From positions 1 to 29,979 of IMG/VR virus record IMGVR_UViG_3300048444_000202: a DNA stretch of 29,979 bases; one strand, 5' to 3'. This DNA is from a virus. The stretch's first letter is position 1; each line of letters opens with the position of its first letter. Made by a program: the position numbers and the translations under genes. Positions 22,708-29,979 of this stretch are shown piece after piece. Below the pieces are notes generated by a model. The model did not search any database, was not told the DNA's origin, and saw nothing but the letters and a program-made list of their open reading frames with translations.

Positions 22708-25472
22708 TAACTTCTCCTTGCTCTGTTGTGATATAAGCCTTCCCATTCACCTGACTGGATTCGGCAATCAAACGGTGAGTCATTGAATATCTCAACGACC
22801 ATGCCCTTTGCTCGTCCGAACAGAGGAACAGTAAGAGTACCGCTGTCAACAGGAATACGGCCTATACGTTGAGTCACTGAGCCAAGCACACGGCCTTCGT
22901 AGTGAGTAACACGTTCTTCACGAGCCTCTTGCTTGACCTTGACATCGAATGAGGTGGTCTCATCGAAGTTCAGCGTCAAACGTCTAAGTTGTAGTCTTCC
23001 TGTCTGTACTGTTCGGTTGTTACCGTCACGTAGGTAAATCTGAGTCAGGATTGTTCGCTGGACATAAGGATAACCAACAAACTTTCTGCCCTTGTAGACG
23101 ACCTCAGACATACCTTCAGGAGTGGTTGATTCAGTCGGTATCTCCTGTCGCTGGTCAAGGAACACAGGAACTCCTAGATTGTCGCGTAGACTGTCTTCAG
23201 AAAGGTTCATCACCTCGCAGTAATACTTACCGTCAAGATGTGTCACCATGTAAGCAACTGAACCTTCAATCTCAATATCAAGTACATCCTGCTTGAATGT
23301 CCAAGTGTTCCAAGCAGAGTGAACCTTTTCAGTTCCTTGGGTCTTGTGGCTATACTGGTAAACCTCGCTACCTTCACCTTCCAGAGTGTCAGGAAGAACT
23401 AGGAGAACGTCTTCAGAGCCACTAGGAGCAAGCTTACGGATTCTTCCACCCACATATTCAGGAACGTGAGCTGTGACATCCATAGCTTCGTGCTGTTCAT
23501 CCTGTACGTGAGACTCAAAGATACCGTTGAACTTCTCTCGGTTAACCACGAAGAACACTGAGTTACCGACATACTGAGGCTGAGCTGATAAGTCCACGTC
23601 ATAACTGGCAATAGGGTCAGCCCAAACAGTAGCTGCTGAGAATATGTCGCCTGATTTCAGCGAGTACTGCTGTCTACTTCCGTAAAGGATTAGCTCTTTC
23701 TGTGCAGATACCATGCCCTTAATCGGGTTCACGACTTGTGACAAGACGCTAATGTCAATCGGGTCAGAGTCTTTAATTGTCTGAGCGGTTGTCCTGAAGA
23801 AGTTCCAGTAGTTACCAGCTTCACTAAAAATGATGTTCTCATCACTTGCGAACACAAGCCGATTCTTGTGGAATGTCATTGCGTGGATGTATCGTAGTTG
23901 AGTCGGTACGTTGTTTTCAAAATCCCACTCTGATACAAACGAAGGAAACGGAGTAGCATCGTTGTCGCCTACCTCTCGTTCATCCCATTCAGCCTCTTTG
24001 AACACAAAATGTATTCCAAGTGGATTGTCAGGGCTAATATATGCTTCGCTCGCGTCACGAACCATTACGTGAGGCATACTGGTCGCATCAAGTATGTGCA
24101 TTTCATCAGGTGCTCTTGACTCCTCCCAATGACCTTGACCGCCTTCACCTGTCTGGATGAACTTAACCCAATAACCGTTACCTTCATCCTCAACTGAGCC
24201 TACAATTTTCACTAGGAAACCGTCTGGAGCTTTACTAGGTAAGTCAGAGAACAGCTGTGCTTTCTCGTGGACAGCGACAAAAGCCTGTCCATTTAAGTCA
24301 TCATCAGCACTGACTGAAAGCTCACTTCCATCACTCGTTTTGACCGTGAAGTATCCGTTGCCTAACTGAGCTTCAATAGGAGCTGAACTAGCGTTAACCT
24401 TACTCACAATCGAACTCATAATTGATTGAATGCTCAGGCCAGCCCTAGCTCTCTCAGCGGTTGCCTCAGGAGTGGTGTGACTGAATGACATACCGTTCAC
24501 ATGGAGACGATAAGTCACGTTATAGTCAGCCTGTCTGACATGGCAAAGAGCTGAAGTCTCCTCAGACAAGAGGTTAATCGCAGCAGATGTCTCTTTTCGT
24601 GATATTACCTCGTAGTCCGTTGGATACCATTGGTCAATGACAAGTCTCGTGTAGGCATAACTGAAGTCATAAAGAGGTATCGGGTCTAATGTTTCAGGAT
24701 AATCAACGTAAATGATGTTACTTGAGACATAGAACTTGTAGTCAGCGTAAGCAGGGTCTGACTCGTAGTGCTCTTTAACCTTCTGTGCGATCTCCGATGG
24801 AGAAGTGTTCTCAGTTTCCTCAAGAAAGTAAGTATTACCGTCAGAGAACTTGTAGGAAGCTAAAGGCTGTCTAGGAACACGTCTGTTGTACTTGTTGTAC
24901 GGGTCGTAAGGGTCACGATAAAAGTCTTCTTCATATAGACGTTCATAAGACGAAGCGTCAGGGTAGTTGAAGTGACCTATTGTTATCGCTTCTCGCTTAA
25001 AACCATCAGCTGTAGTGACAATGCCTGTGGTACGCATTACTGGCTGAGTCTTATTTAGTATGTACGTTGTATCAGCACTTGTTAGAGCCTGATAAGACAT
25101 ACGAGAGTTCTCAGCTTCACCTGACAGTTTCAGGTAGTTAACAGGACTGACATTGTTAGCGTTCGATTGGTTTACCACTGGATAACTGAAGCCAGTGTTA
25201 CGGTCGTACACGCTGATACCACTAGGTTTAATGGTCAGGATGTACTGCTCGTATCGGTCTCGTTTGATTTGGTGGATATACGCATCATTCAGCGAACCAT
25301 CCCCTACATCCAACTCTGACAAGTACACAGTGTTTGGACGCTTACGCATACCCTGTGTGATTGAGTTAAGGCAGTTCTCTTGGAACTCAACCTGAGTCGG
25401 AAGACGTTGACTAGGGGCTTGCTGAGAGACACCACCAATCAATGAAGGGAATGATTGTGAAATTAGCGTCAT
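22707..25472 (-). CDS. tail tubular protein B, T7 gp12-like (nozzle)
   Basis: A 921-aa protein in the gp12 position (T7 gp12: 794 aa), which forms the tail nozzle and holds the fibres. The N-terminus LISQSFPSLIGGVSQQAPSQ is a recognisable start for this family, followed by the 'R-x-P-x-T-x-V-x-L-N/Q' type region. About 130 residues longer than T7's, it may carry inserted surface domains; the region about 310-430 looks like such an insertion. The ATG overlaps the stop of gp11 (ATGA). Confidence 0.9.
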   Translation of the reverse strand: MTLISQSFPSLIGGVSQQAPSQRLPTQVEFQENCLNSITQGMRKRPNTVYLSELDVGDGSLNDAYIHQIKRDRYEQYILTIKPSGISVYDRNTGFSYPVVNQSNANNVSPVNYLKLSGEAENSRMSYQALTSADTTYILNKTQPVMRTTGIVTTADGFKREAITIGHFNYPDASSYERLYEEDFYRDPYDPYNKYNRRVPRQPLASYKFSDGNTYFLEETENTSPSEIAQKVKEHYESDPAYADYKFYVSSNIIYVDYPETLDPIPLYDFSYAYTRLVIDQWYPTDYEVISRKETSAAINLLSEETSALCHVRQADYNVTYRLHVNGMSFSHTTPEATAERARAGLSIQSIMSSIVSKVNASSAPIEAQLGNGYFTVKTSDGSELSVSADDDLNGQAFVAVHEKAQLFSDLPSKAPDGFLVKIVGSVEDEGNGYWVKFIQTGEGGQGHWEESRAPDEMHILDATSMPHVMVRDASEAYISPDNPLGIHFVFKEAEWDEREVGDNDATPFPSFVSEWDFENNVPTQLRYIHAMTFHKNRLVFASDENIIFSEAGNYWNFFRTTAQTIKDSDPIDISVLSQVVNPIKGMVSAQKELILYGSRQQYSLKSGDIFSAATVWADPIASYDVDLSAQPQYVGNSVFFVVNREKFNGIFESHVQDEQHEAMDVTAHVPEYVGGRIRKLAPSGSEDVLLVLPDTLEGEGSEVYQYSHKTQGTEKVHSAWNTWTFKQDVLDIEIEGSVAYMVTHLDGKYYCEVMNLSEDSLRDNLGVPVFLDQRQEIPTESTTPEGMSEVVYKGRKFVGYPYVQRTILTQIYLRDGNNRTVQTGRLQLRRLTLNFDETTSFDVKVKQEAREERVTHYEGRVLGSVTQRIGRIPVDSGTLTVPLFGRAKGMVVEIFNDSPFDCRIQSGEWEGLYHNRARRS

Positions 25473-26101
25473 CTAGCACCTCGATTTAAGTAAAGTTCAA
25501 TGTCATAACCGCCAGTGTGCTCAATGCGTCTGAAGGAAGTGCTTCGGTTCAGCGCTCGTGCAATGTCGGGGTTGTCAAAGATGTTGTAATGACCGTTCTC
25601 AAGCTCAGTCTCTTGTAGTTCATGCCAAGCCATTTCCTCGTCTCCCTTCTGGAAGCCGTGAAGACTTGTTGAGCCTACAGTTCGGTCTTGGAAGATTCGT
25701 CCAGCTCGGACAGTGATGTAATGACGAGCAACTTCAGGTAGCTCATCGAATGACAGACCAAGTACAAGGCTTCCTCGCACCTGTCCGTTAATCTGGTAAG
25801 TGTTGTTAGCTCTGTCATAGAGCTTTGAGCCACGGAAAACGATGTGCTCAAGACCAGTCTCAACTTTCAGACAGTTGGCTGGTAGTTGAATCTCACCGCG
25901 CTCGTCTGGAGTCAATGTGATTACTTCAGTGTTGAACCACCATCCTTTTGACTGGCATTTACGTGAAGACTGTCGCAAGGTTTGTCTTGCAATGTGAGCT
26001 TCACTCAAGCCTGACTCGATGGTATTGACTGGAGCTTCACCGATTGACTCAAGAAGCATATTGACTGCTTCAAGCTCTGTTGTAGGTGTCAATGGTGTCA
26101 T
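25469..26101 (-). CDS. tail tubular protein A, T7 gp11-like (adaptor)
   Basis: I chose the start at 26101 (MTPLTPTTELEAVNMLLESI), supported by CGGAGG 8 bases before. A longer frame would start with TTG inside the terminator hairpin and is unlikely. At 210 aa it matches T7 gp11 (196 aa), which links portal to nozzle. The family's opening (T-x-L-E-A-V-N-x-x-L-x-x-I-G-E-x-P-V) and the later GWWFN motif are clear. A terminator lies between the capsid gene and this gene, as in T7. Confidence 0.92.
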   Translation of the reverse strand: MTPLTPTTELEAVNMLLESIGEAPVNTIESGLSEAHIARQTLRQSSRKCQSKGWWFNTEVITLTPDERGEIQLPANCLKVETGLEHIVFRGSKLYDRANNTYQINGQVRGSLVLGLSFDELPEVARHYITVRAGRIFQDRTVGSTSLHGFQKGDEEMAWHELQETELENGHYNIFDNPDIARALNRSTSFRRIEHTGGYDIELYLNRGAR

Positions 26102-26115
26102 GCAACAGACCTCCG

Positions 26116-26153
26116 AAAAAAATAGCCCCAAGAGTCATTGCGACTCAAGGGGC
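26116..26153 (-). terminator. intrinsic terminator between capsid and gp11 (T7 Tphi equivalent)
   Basis: On the minus strand GCCCC-TT-GAGTC pairs with GACTC-TT-GGGGC (two U-U mismatches) around GCAAT, followed by TATTTTTTT. It has the same place as T7's late terminator Tphi, just after gene 10, which reduces expression of genes 11 onwards relative to capsid. Confidence 0.88.
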
Positions 26154-26164
26154 GGGGTTATTGA

Positions 26165-27202
26165 TTAAGCGCCTGCTTTGTAGATAGCCACAGCGCAGCA
26201 TGGACGTAGGATGTTGTGACCTACAGCCATCTTAGAGAGGATGTTGTGACCAAGGCGCAGAGGCTCTGGTACGTGTTGAGTGGTAATGTCCATCAACTTC
26301 AGAGTCGCAACAGCTGAAGGTGAGAACACCAAGCCTACCAAGTTGCTGTAGTTGCCACGGTACTTAGCTTGGTTGCCAGAACCGACAGAGGTATCAGCAA
26401 GAGGCTCAGGGTCGTTCAAGCCAGCTGACTCGTCAGTGTTAGGTAGGTTCATTGACTCGTAGATGTCCAAGCCAGCAACGCGAGGGATTACACCTTCGCC
26501 CATTGAACCCACACCGCCAACGTCTTTGTTCATCCAAGTGACCTTGGTTACATCATTTACGTTGACCAGCGCTTCGTACTGCTCAGGCGGTAATACAACT
26601 ACTGGCTTCTCACGGACGTTCGCTAAGCGGAACTGAGTACGTGCCTTGAAGATCGCGTCAACCAACTTAGCACCGTCATTCTCATCACCAGCAGCAGCTA
26701 AGGTAATGTTCGCGGTGTATTTCTCCTCAGGCAGAGGATTCAGGCCAGCCGCTTGAGCAGCGGTAGCGTCAGTAATTGCAGCAGCCTTAGCGACCATGCG
26801 GAAGATATTACGGTCAACCAAGTCAGCAAGAGATTGACCAGACTCGGTAGAGTACTGAGAGCGTACCTCGTAGTGACGCATTGCATCATCAATGTCGGCA
26901 ATGAACACGGTTGAGATTGCCACATCGTCAATCGTCACGATTCGCTCTGAGTGACCGATTTTGTTCGTGTCGATTAACTGACCTGGAGTGTGGTATTTAG
27001 CCGTGTTTTGACCGATTAGAGGGAACGCTACAGACTTACCGTTCTTAATGGTTCGGCTACGTGTTAAACCCAAAGCAATGTTTGCTTCATGGAAAGTGGT
27101 CAGAACTTCGCCTGAATACAGCTTTTGAAAGAGAGCGCGAGAATCGCCCTGCTTATTCATCTGACCTAAGCGTGATACAGTTTTATCAGTTGGAAATGCC
27201 AT
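26165..27202 (-). CDS. major capsid protein (T7 gp10-like)
   Basis: A 345-aa HK97-fold capsid protein, the same length as T7 gp10A. It has the family's opening (AFPTDKTVSRLGQMNKQGDS), a spine-helix and E-loop region and P-domain sequence VREKPVVVLPPEQYEALVN. There is no sign of a 10B-type frameshift product: the stop is followed within 10 bases by the terminator hairpin. The ribosome site AAGGT lies 7 bases before ATG. An operator-like palindrome lies about 40 bases upstream, where T7 has promoter phi10. Confidence 0.95.
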   Translation of the reverse strand: MAFPTDKTVSRLGQMNKQGDSRALFQKLYSGEVLTTFHEANIALGLTRSRTIKNGKSVAFPLIGQNTAKYHTPGQLIDTNKIGHSERIVTIDDVAISTVFIADIDDAMRHYEVRSQYSTESGQSLADLVDRNIFRMVAKAAAITDATAAQAAGLNPLPEEKYTANITLAAAGDENDGAKLVDAIFKARTQFRLANVREKPVVVLPPEQYEALVNVNDVTKVTWMNKDVGGVGSMGEGVIPRVAGLDIYESMNLPNTDESAGLNDPEPLADTSVGSGNQAKYRGNYSNLVGLVFSPSAVATLKLMDITTQHVPEPLRLGHNILSKMAVGHNILRPCCAVAIYKAGA

Positions 27203-27239
27203 GTATTTGACCTTTTTTGTTGTTATTAGTGGTTAATGA

Positions 27240-27249
27240 TTACAAGTGA
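27240..27249 (-). promoter_or_regulatory. operator-like palindrome upstream of capsid gene
   Basis: The minus strand reads TCACTTGTAA, one mismatch from the palindrome, in AATACTCACTTGTAATC. It lies in the 51-base gap between scaffold and capsid genes at the T7 phi10 position. No sigma-70 boxes fit. It shares CTCACT with the T7 promoter core, so it may be part of a phage-polymerase promoter rather than an operator. Confidence 0.4.
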
Positions 27250-27253
27250 GTAT

Positions 27254-27976
27254 TTATAGGAATTTAGAGCGCTCTAATACTTCATTTCGGTATGCTTCAC
27301 CGATTCGGTCTTGACGCTTGTATCGAGGGTCTTTCATTGCCTCAATCATTTCGTCTTGAGAGTTGAAGTACTTACTAGCAGCAGGCTTGCCACCAGTAAT
27401 TAAAGAGCCTTCGTTGATGTTTGAGTCAGATTGTTGCTGCATGGAGGCGAACTTCTGCATAAGCTCGACCGCAGCTATTGCTTGCTCTGGAGTGCCTTCA
27501 GTCAGAGCCACGTTGAGCAATTCTTGTTGAGTCTCATTGAGTTGTCCTTCGACTGACTCACGAAGTTTCTCATAAGACTCTTTACCGCCAGCAGCGGCAT
27601 AAATCTTCTCGGTTGTGAGCTGGTCTTCTAGCTCTCGAACACGGCGCTCAAGCTCTGAGTCTTCACCTTCAGGTTCTTCTTCAGTCTCCTCAGATTGTTC
27701 CTCAGTCTCGGCTTCTTGTTCTTCAGAGCCTTCTTCAGCTTCACTGGATTCTTTCTCTTGCTGAGCCTTCCAAGCGGCTAACAAGTCGTCCATAGAGACT
27801 CCTTCAGGAAGCTCTACAGAATCGCTTTGCTCTTGCTCCTGTTCTTCTTCAGGATTGTCATTCAGGGAAGCTAGAGCATCGTTTTCTAATTCAGATTCAG
27901 GCTGCACCGAGTTATCGTGTGCGTCGATCATTGCTTGGTCATACTCAGGTGTGCCTGCTTTAGGTTTCGTTGACAT
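27254..27976 (-). CDS. capsid assembly scaffolding protein (T7 gp9-like)
   Basis: A 240-aa acidic scaffold (T7 gp9: 307 aa). The first half is extremely acidic with E/Q runs (about 40-115), followed by helical segments. The C-terminal YKRQDRIGEAYRNEVLERSK is basic and probably contacts the capsid shell, as in other scaffolds. It has a ribosome site AAAGGAGGG before the ATG. It lies between portal and capsid genes as in T7. Confidence 0.9.
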   Translation of the reverse strand: MSTKPKAGTPEYDQAMIDAHDNSVQPESELENDALASLNDNPEEEQEQEQSDSVELPEGVSMDDLLAAWKAQQEKESSEAEEGSEEQEAETEEQSEETEEEPEGEDSELERRVRELEDQLTTEKIYAAAGGKESYEKLRESVEGQLNETQQELLNVALTEGTPEQAIAAVELMQKFASMQQQSDSNINEGSLITGGKPAASKYFNSQDEMIEAMKDPRYKRQDRIGEAYRNEVLERSKFL

Positions 27977-27996
27977 TAACCCTCCTTTAAGAAAGT

Positions 27997-28023
27997 CCAG
28001 ACGTAGCTAGGCCAGAGGTCTGG
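27997..28023 (-). other. intergenic hairpin between portal and scaffold genes
   Basis: On the minus strand CCAGAC pairs with GTCTGG across a 15-base loop, in the 53-base gap before the scaffold's ribosome site. It lacks a long T tract, so it could be an RNase III site or a small attenuator. T7 processes many intergenic hairpins in this way. Confidence 0.3.
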
Positions 28024-28029
28024 AGCATA

Positions 28030-29514
28030 TTATTTACGCATCATTTGAGGAGCAGCTTGCATTGCAGCGTTCATCGTTGCGTTCTGGTTCTGCTCTTGTT
28101 GACGTTCTTCTTCGGTCTTGATGAGACCCTTGGTGTCGAGGTTGGTAGCTGTGGCTAGACGCTTCATGTATTCCTCTACATTCAGGTACTGAGGAATCAC
28201 GTCTTGACCCATCGGCTGTAAGAAGTTAAGGAACATCTGGAGCTTCTGTAGCTCACTTGAGCGCCCCATTGCTTCTACACCAGTCAAGATTCGAGGCTTG
28301 ATGCCTTCAGGAAGCTTCTCGATTTTCTTCTCGTCCTGAAGACGAGCAACAACTGTACTCACAAGTGGGAGTTGTAGTTCCAAAGCTAGAAGCGAATACA
28401 CACCGCCAAGTGTGGCTTCGAGTTCGTTAGTTAGCGTTCGGATTTCTTCAGCTGTAACTCGTTCAGCGTCTCGCTGCACTGAGCTTGTCATCAAGAATGA
28501 CTGAGCTAACGCTTGTTCAAGGATGGAGATTCGTTCAGTTGTCATTCGCAAGTCAGCGAACTTATCTAACTGCAACGCTTGAACATCATCACGATTACCA
28601 GCAATGAAGTCACCGTTAGGCGCTTCACGTAGCTGTTTAATCTTCACTGCGCTGTTAGGCTTCACTAGGAACAAGATACGAGCAGCCGCAGCAGATGCTT
28701 CAGTCAATGATTTAGTCAGTGATTCAAGGCCGTGTAGGTCTCCCATGTGTTCTTCCACATAAGAGCGTCCGTAGTCCTCACCATCGTTTGCAATCATCCG
28801 CAAGGCAATCCAAGGGAGTGCTTCAGGCTTGTAGGTAGACTGAGAGCCTTCTACGACATTACTGCCGATTTCCTGTTGTAGCTTATAGCGCTTACCAGCT
28901 TTTCGGATGATTGTGTAGACATTGACTGTGTTGTCGTCAGCGATAGTGTCTGCCTCAGGGTCTTGTGTGACTAGGGCAGCTTGTTCTTCAGTCAGGTTGT
29001 CTTTATCGACAGCCTCTTTAATGATGATTAGCTCAACCTTACCTTCGTGGTCACGTTTCACAACGTACTTATCAAGGCGGTACAATTTCAGAGCGTCTTT
29101 ACCCACGTACAGTAGAGTGTTACCACCTACGAGTAACTGCTTCAGACCTTCGTAGAGCTTAGTTCGAGCTGCCTTCTGTTCGAGTCGGCTAGACACCATA
29201 GACTCGATTGACATTAAGGCTTCTTCGATTTCACCCTTGGTAGCGTCTGGTAAGTTCACACCAATCTCAGACTCGTCTACTGACATCTTGAAGAACGGTG
29301 TGTTCGGTGGAAACATTGCAAGTAACAGTTTCGCAGCAAGGCTTTTTACAGCTCGTGCGCCTGTTCCTTGGTACGGTACGTGATAGTCACCCTTCTCATG
29401 TCCTTCATCAGGGAATAGAGAGGGAATTGTTAATGCAGCTGCTGCCCTTGCTCGACTTAGATAGTGATCGCGGTCACTCTCAAGTTTTTGGTACAAGGAC
29501 TTAGCTGTCGCCAT
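28030..29514 (-). CDS. portal / head-tail connector protein (T7 gp8-like)
   Basis: A 494-aa portal (T7 gp8: 536 aa), the dodecameric gate through which DNA enters and leaves the head. The start motif MATAKSLYQKLESDRDHYLS and the segment LFPDEGHEKGDYHVPYQGTG with ARAVKSLAAKLLLAMFPPNT match the family well. The C-terminal part is helical and ends in a glutamine/asparagine-rich tail. The start overlaps the previous gene by 14 bases, with GGAGG 5 bases before the ATG. Confidence 0.95.
   Translation of the reverse strand: MATAKSLYQKLESDRDHYLSRARAAAALTIPSLFPDEGHEKGDYHVPYQGTGARAVKSLAAKLLLAMFPPNTPFFKMSVDESEIGVNLPDATKGEIEEALMSIESMVSSRLEQKAARTKLYEGLKQLLVGGNTLLYVGKDALKLYRLDKYVVKRDHEGKVELIIIKEAVDKDNLTEEQAALVTQDPEADTIADDNTVNVYTIIRKAGKRYKLQQEIGSNVVEGSQSTYKPEALPWIALRMIANDGEDYGRSYVEEHMGDLHGLESLTKSLTEASAAAARILFLVKPNSAVKIKQLREAPNGDFIAGNRDDVQALQLDKFADLRMTTERISILEQALAQSFLMTSSVQRDAERVTAEEIRTLTNELEATLGGVYSLLALELQLPLVSTVVARLQDEKKIEKLPEGIKPRILTGVEAMGRSSELQKLQMFLNFLQPMGQDVIPQYLNVEEYMKRLATATNLDTKGLIKTEEERQQEQNQNATMNAAMQAAPQMMRK
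28359..28368 (-). promoter_or_regulatory. palindrome copy inside portal gene
   Basis: The minus strand reads CCACTTGTGA, one mismatch from the palindrome, within the portal reading frame. No promoter boxes surround it. It may be chance or a transcription road-block site. Confidence 0.2.
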
Positions 29515-29707
29515 TTATACCTCCAACATTCAACCCTGTGCCTCCGTTGACGCGCAGAGCCAAGTCTTTTCGTGTCCGTGATTTGTTCTTACGGACTGAC
29601 TGTTGTTTCTTAGTCTTTTGGACTTCTGCTTTCTGCTTCTGTGGTGGAGCTGCGGGAGGTGGAGCTGGTGGTGGCGGAGTTTCAACTTTAGGTGTCTTCG
29701 GACACAT
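29501..29707 (-). CDS. small tail/host-specificity protein (T7 gp7.3-like)
   Basis: A 68-aa protein with a proline-rich N-terminal part (TPPPPAPPPAAPP), a basic middle (KQKAEVQKTKKQQSVRKNK) and a C-terminal RKDLALRVNGGTGLNVGG. The end resembles the C-terminus of T7 gp7.3 (RGKKSLS...GGGINI), a tail protein needed for infection, and it occupies the same place before the portal. The start overlaps the upstream gene's stop (TAATG), so both are translationally coupled. Confidence 0.75.
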   Translation of the reverse strand: MCPKTPKVETPPPPAPPPAAPPQKQKAEVQKTKKQQSVRKNKSRTRKDLALRVNGGTGLNVGGINGDS

Positions 29708-29873
29708 TAGTCATCGGCCTCCTCTTGTTGTAAATCTTCAAGAAACTTAATGACCTCTCTCTGCCCTATCTTTAACTGAATTTCTTTATCAGAATCGTGT
29801 CTATCTACTTCAGTATTGAAAGACTTATGGATAAGGTCTAATAGTTGTCTTTTAGATATGTAGAAATTCTCAT
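29707..29873 (-). pseudogene. hypothetical phage gene, 5' end removed by IS insertion
   Basis: The last 55 codons of an acidic helical protein (FYISKRQLLDLIHKSFNTEV ... FLEDLQQEEADD). No start codon exists in frame before the IS edge at 29874. Its stop overlaps the gp7.3 start, so it belonged to the same operon. The family is not recognised; T7-like phages carry small genes (such as 6.7) here. Confidence 0.7.
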
Positions 29874-29979
29874 TGAATCGCCACTAGTTCACTAGACACT
29901 CAGTAGCCGTTTTTTCAAAACGTTTTTCATACTCTACCGGCGATAACTGATCATTGGAACTGTGCCGGCGTTTTGAGTT
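29874..29979 (-). mobile_element. IS3-family insertion sequence, one end only
   Basis: The end begins TGAATCGCCACTAGTTCACT, matching the TGAACCGCCCCGG-type inverted repeat of the IS3 group, and a transposase C-terminus runs away from it. The element continues past the window, so its length, other end and target duplication cannot be seen. It is oriented with its transposase on the same strand as the phage genes. Confidence 0.8.
29884..29979 (-). CDS. IS3-family transposase (OrfB), C-terminal end
   Basis: The final 31 residues plus stop (NSKRRHSSNDQLSPVEYEKRF...CLVN) carry the classical IS3-family DDE transposase end: 'N-x-x-R-x-H-S-x-x-x-x-L-S-P-x-x-Y/F-E'. The catalytic residues lie outside the window. 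Translated from the complement of 29884-29979; no frame break. Confidence 0.85.
   Translation of the reverse strand, partial: NSKRRHSSNDQLSPVEYEKRFEKTATECLVN

Noticed and set aside
22708-22746. Longer N-terminus for the gp13-like gene
   Set aside because: It would overlap gp12 by 39 bases without a ribosome site; the ATG at 22707 has AAGGAG and the usual TAATG coupling.
26101-26131. Longer N-terminus for the gp11-like gene
   Set aside because: It would begin with TTG inside the terminator hairpin, with no ribosome site; the ATG at 26101 has CGGAGG.

Overview
The window is the left part of an integrated, T7-like (Autographiviridae-type) podovirus genome, that is, a temperate relative of T7 sitting in a bacterial chromosome. 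The host is probably a marine-type gammaproteobacterium (Vibrionales or Alteromonadales would fit). That guess rests only on the tRNA-Leu sequence, an rrn-like boxA and an IS3-family transposase tail, so it is weak. Every convincing gene reads on the minus strand, so transcription runs from right to left.

Layout from left to right: (1) 1-127 is host flank plus the displaced 3' part of a tRNA-Leu (anticodon UAA), cut at the anticodon stem-loop, which marks the attachment site. (2) 169-1260 holds a set of TGGACAC repeats that look like integrase arm sites, then a tyrosine integrase. (3) 1281-4826 is the early region: a MarR-like winged-helix regulator followed by a terminator, several small genes, a run of acidic proteins and an ArdA antirestriction protein. 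(4) 4827-6188 is a 1.36 kb non-coding stretch. It matches the genome-end and early-promoter region of T7-like phages: a sigma-70 promoter with an embedded palindrome, two rRNA-type boxA elements behind RNA hairpins, a cluster of CTGTCAG repeats, and a terminator after the terminase gene. (5) 6189-9146 holds the packaging and presumed lysis genes: large terminase, small terminase, an HNH protein, a one-TM coiled-coil protein and three other small proteins. (6) 9197-29707 is the structural block in T7 order, read in reverse: giant tail fibre (gp17-like, 2336 aa), a short separate gp17-type anchor protein, gp16, gp15, gp14, gp13, gp12, gp11, a T7-style terminator, capsid gp10, scaffold gp9, portal gp8 and gp7.3. 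(7) 29707-29979 is a phage gene cut by an IS3-family element that runs off the window.

Because the phage circularised before integrating at att, gene order is permuted: late genes -> terminase -> genome-end region -> early genes -> integrase -> att. The phage RNA polymerase, DNA polymerase and replication genes are not in the window and would be expected beyond the IS, to the right.

The most interesting signal is regulatory. A 10-bp palindrome, TCAC(AA or TT)GTGA, recurs at about nine places. In three promoters (near 5020, 4078 and 1706) it sits at nearly the same position between the -35 and -10 boxes. Further copies lie just upstream of the terminase and capsid genes, where no useful sigma-70 promoter fits. 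This resembles a dispersed operator or 'stoperator' system, and the MarR-like protein, whose own promoter carries a copy, is the natural candidate to bind it. The early leader also carries rRNA-type boxA elements, and the integrase lies behind an intrinsic terminator, so Nus-type antitermination may govern early transcription and integrase expression. I do not know of a described T7-like phage combining these, but no search was possible.
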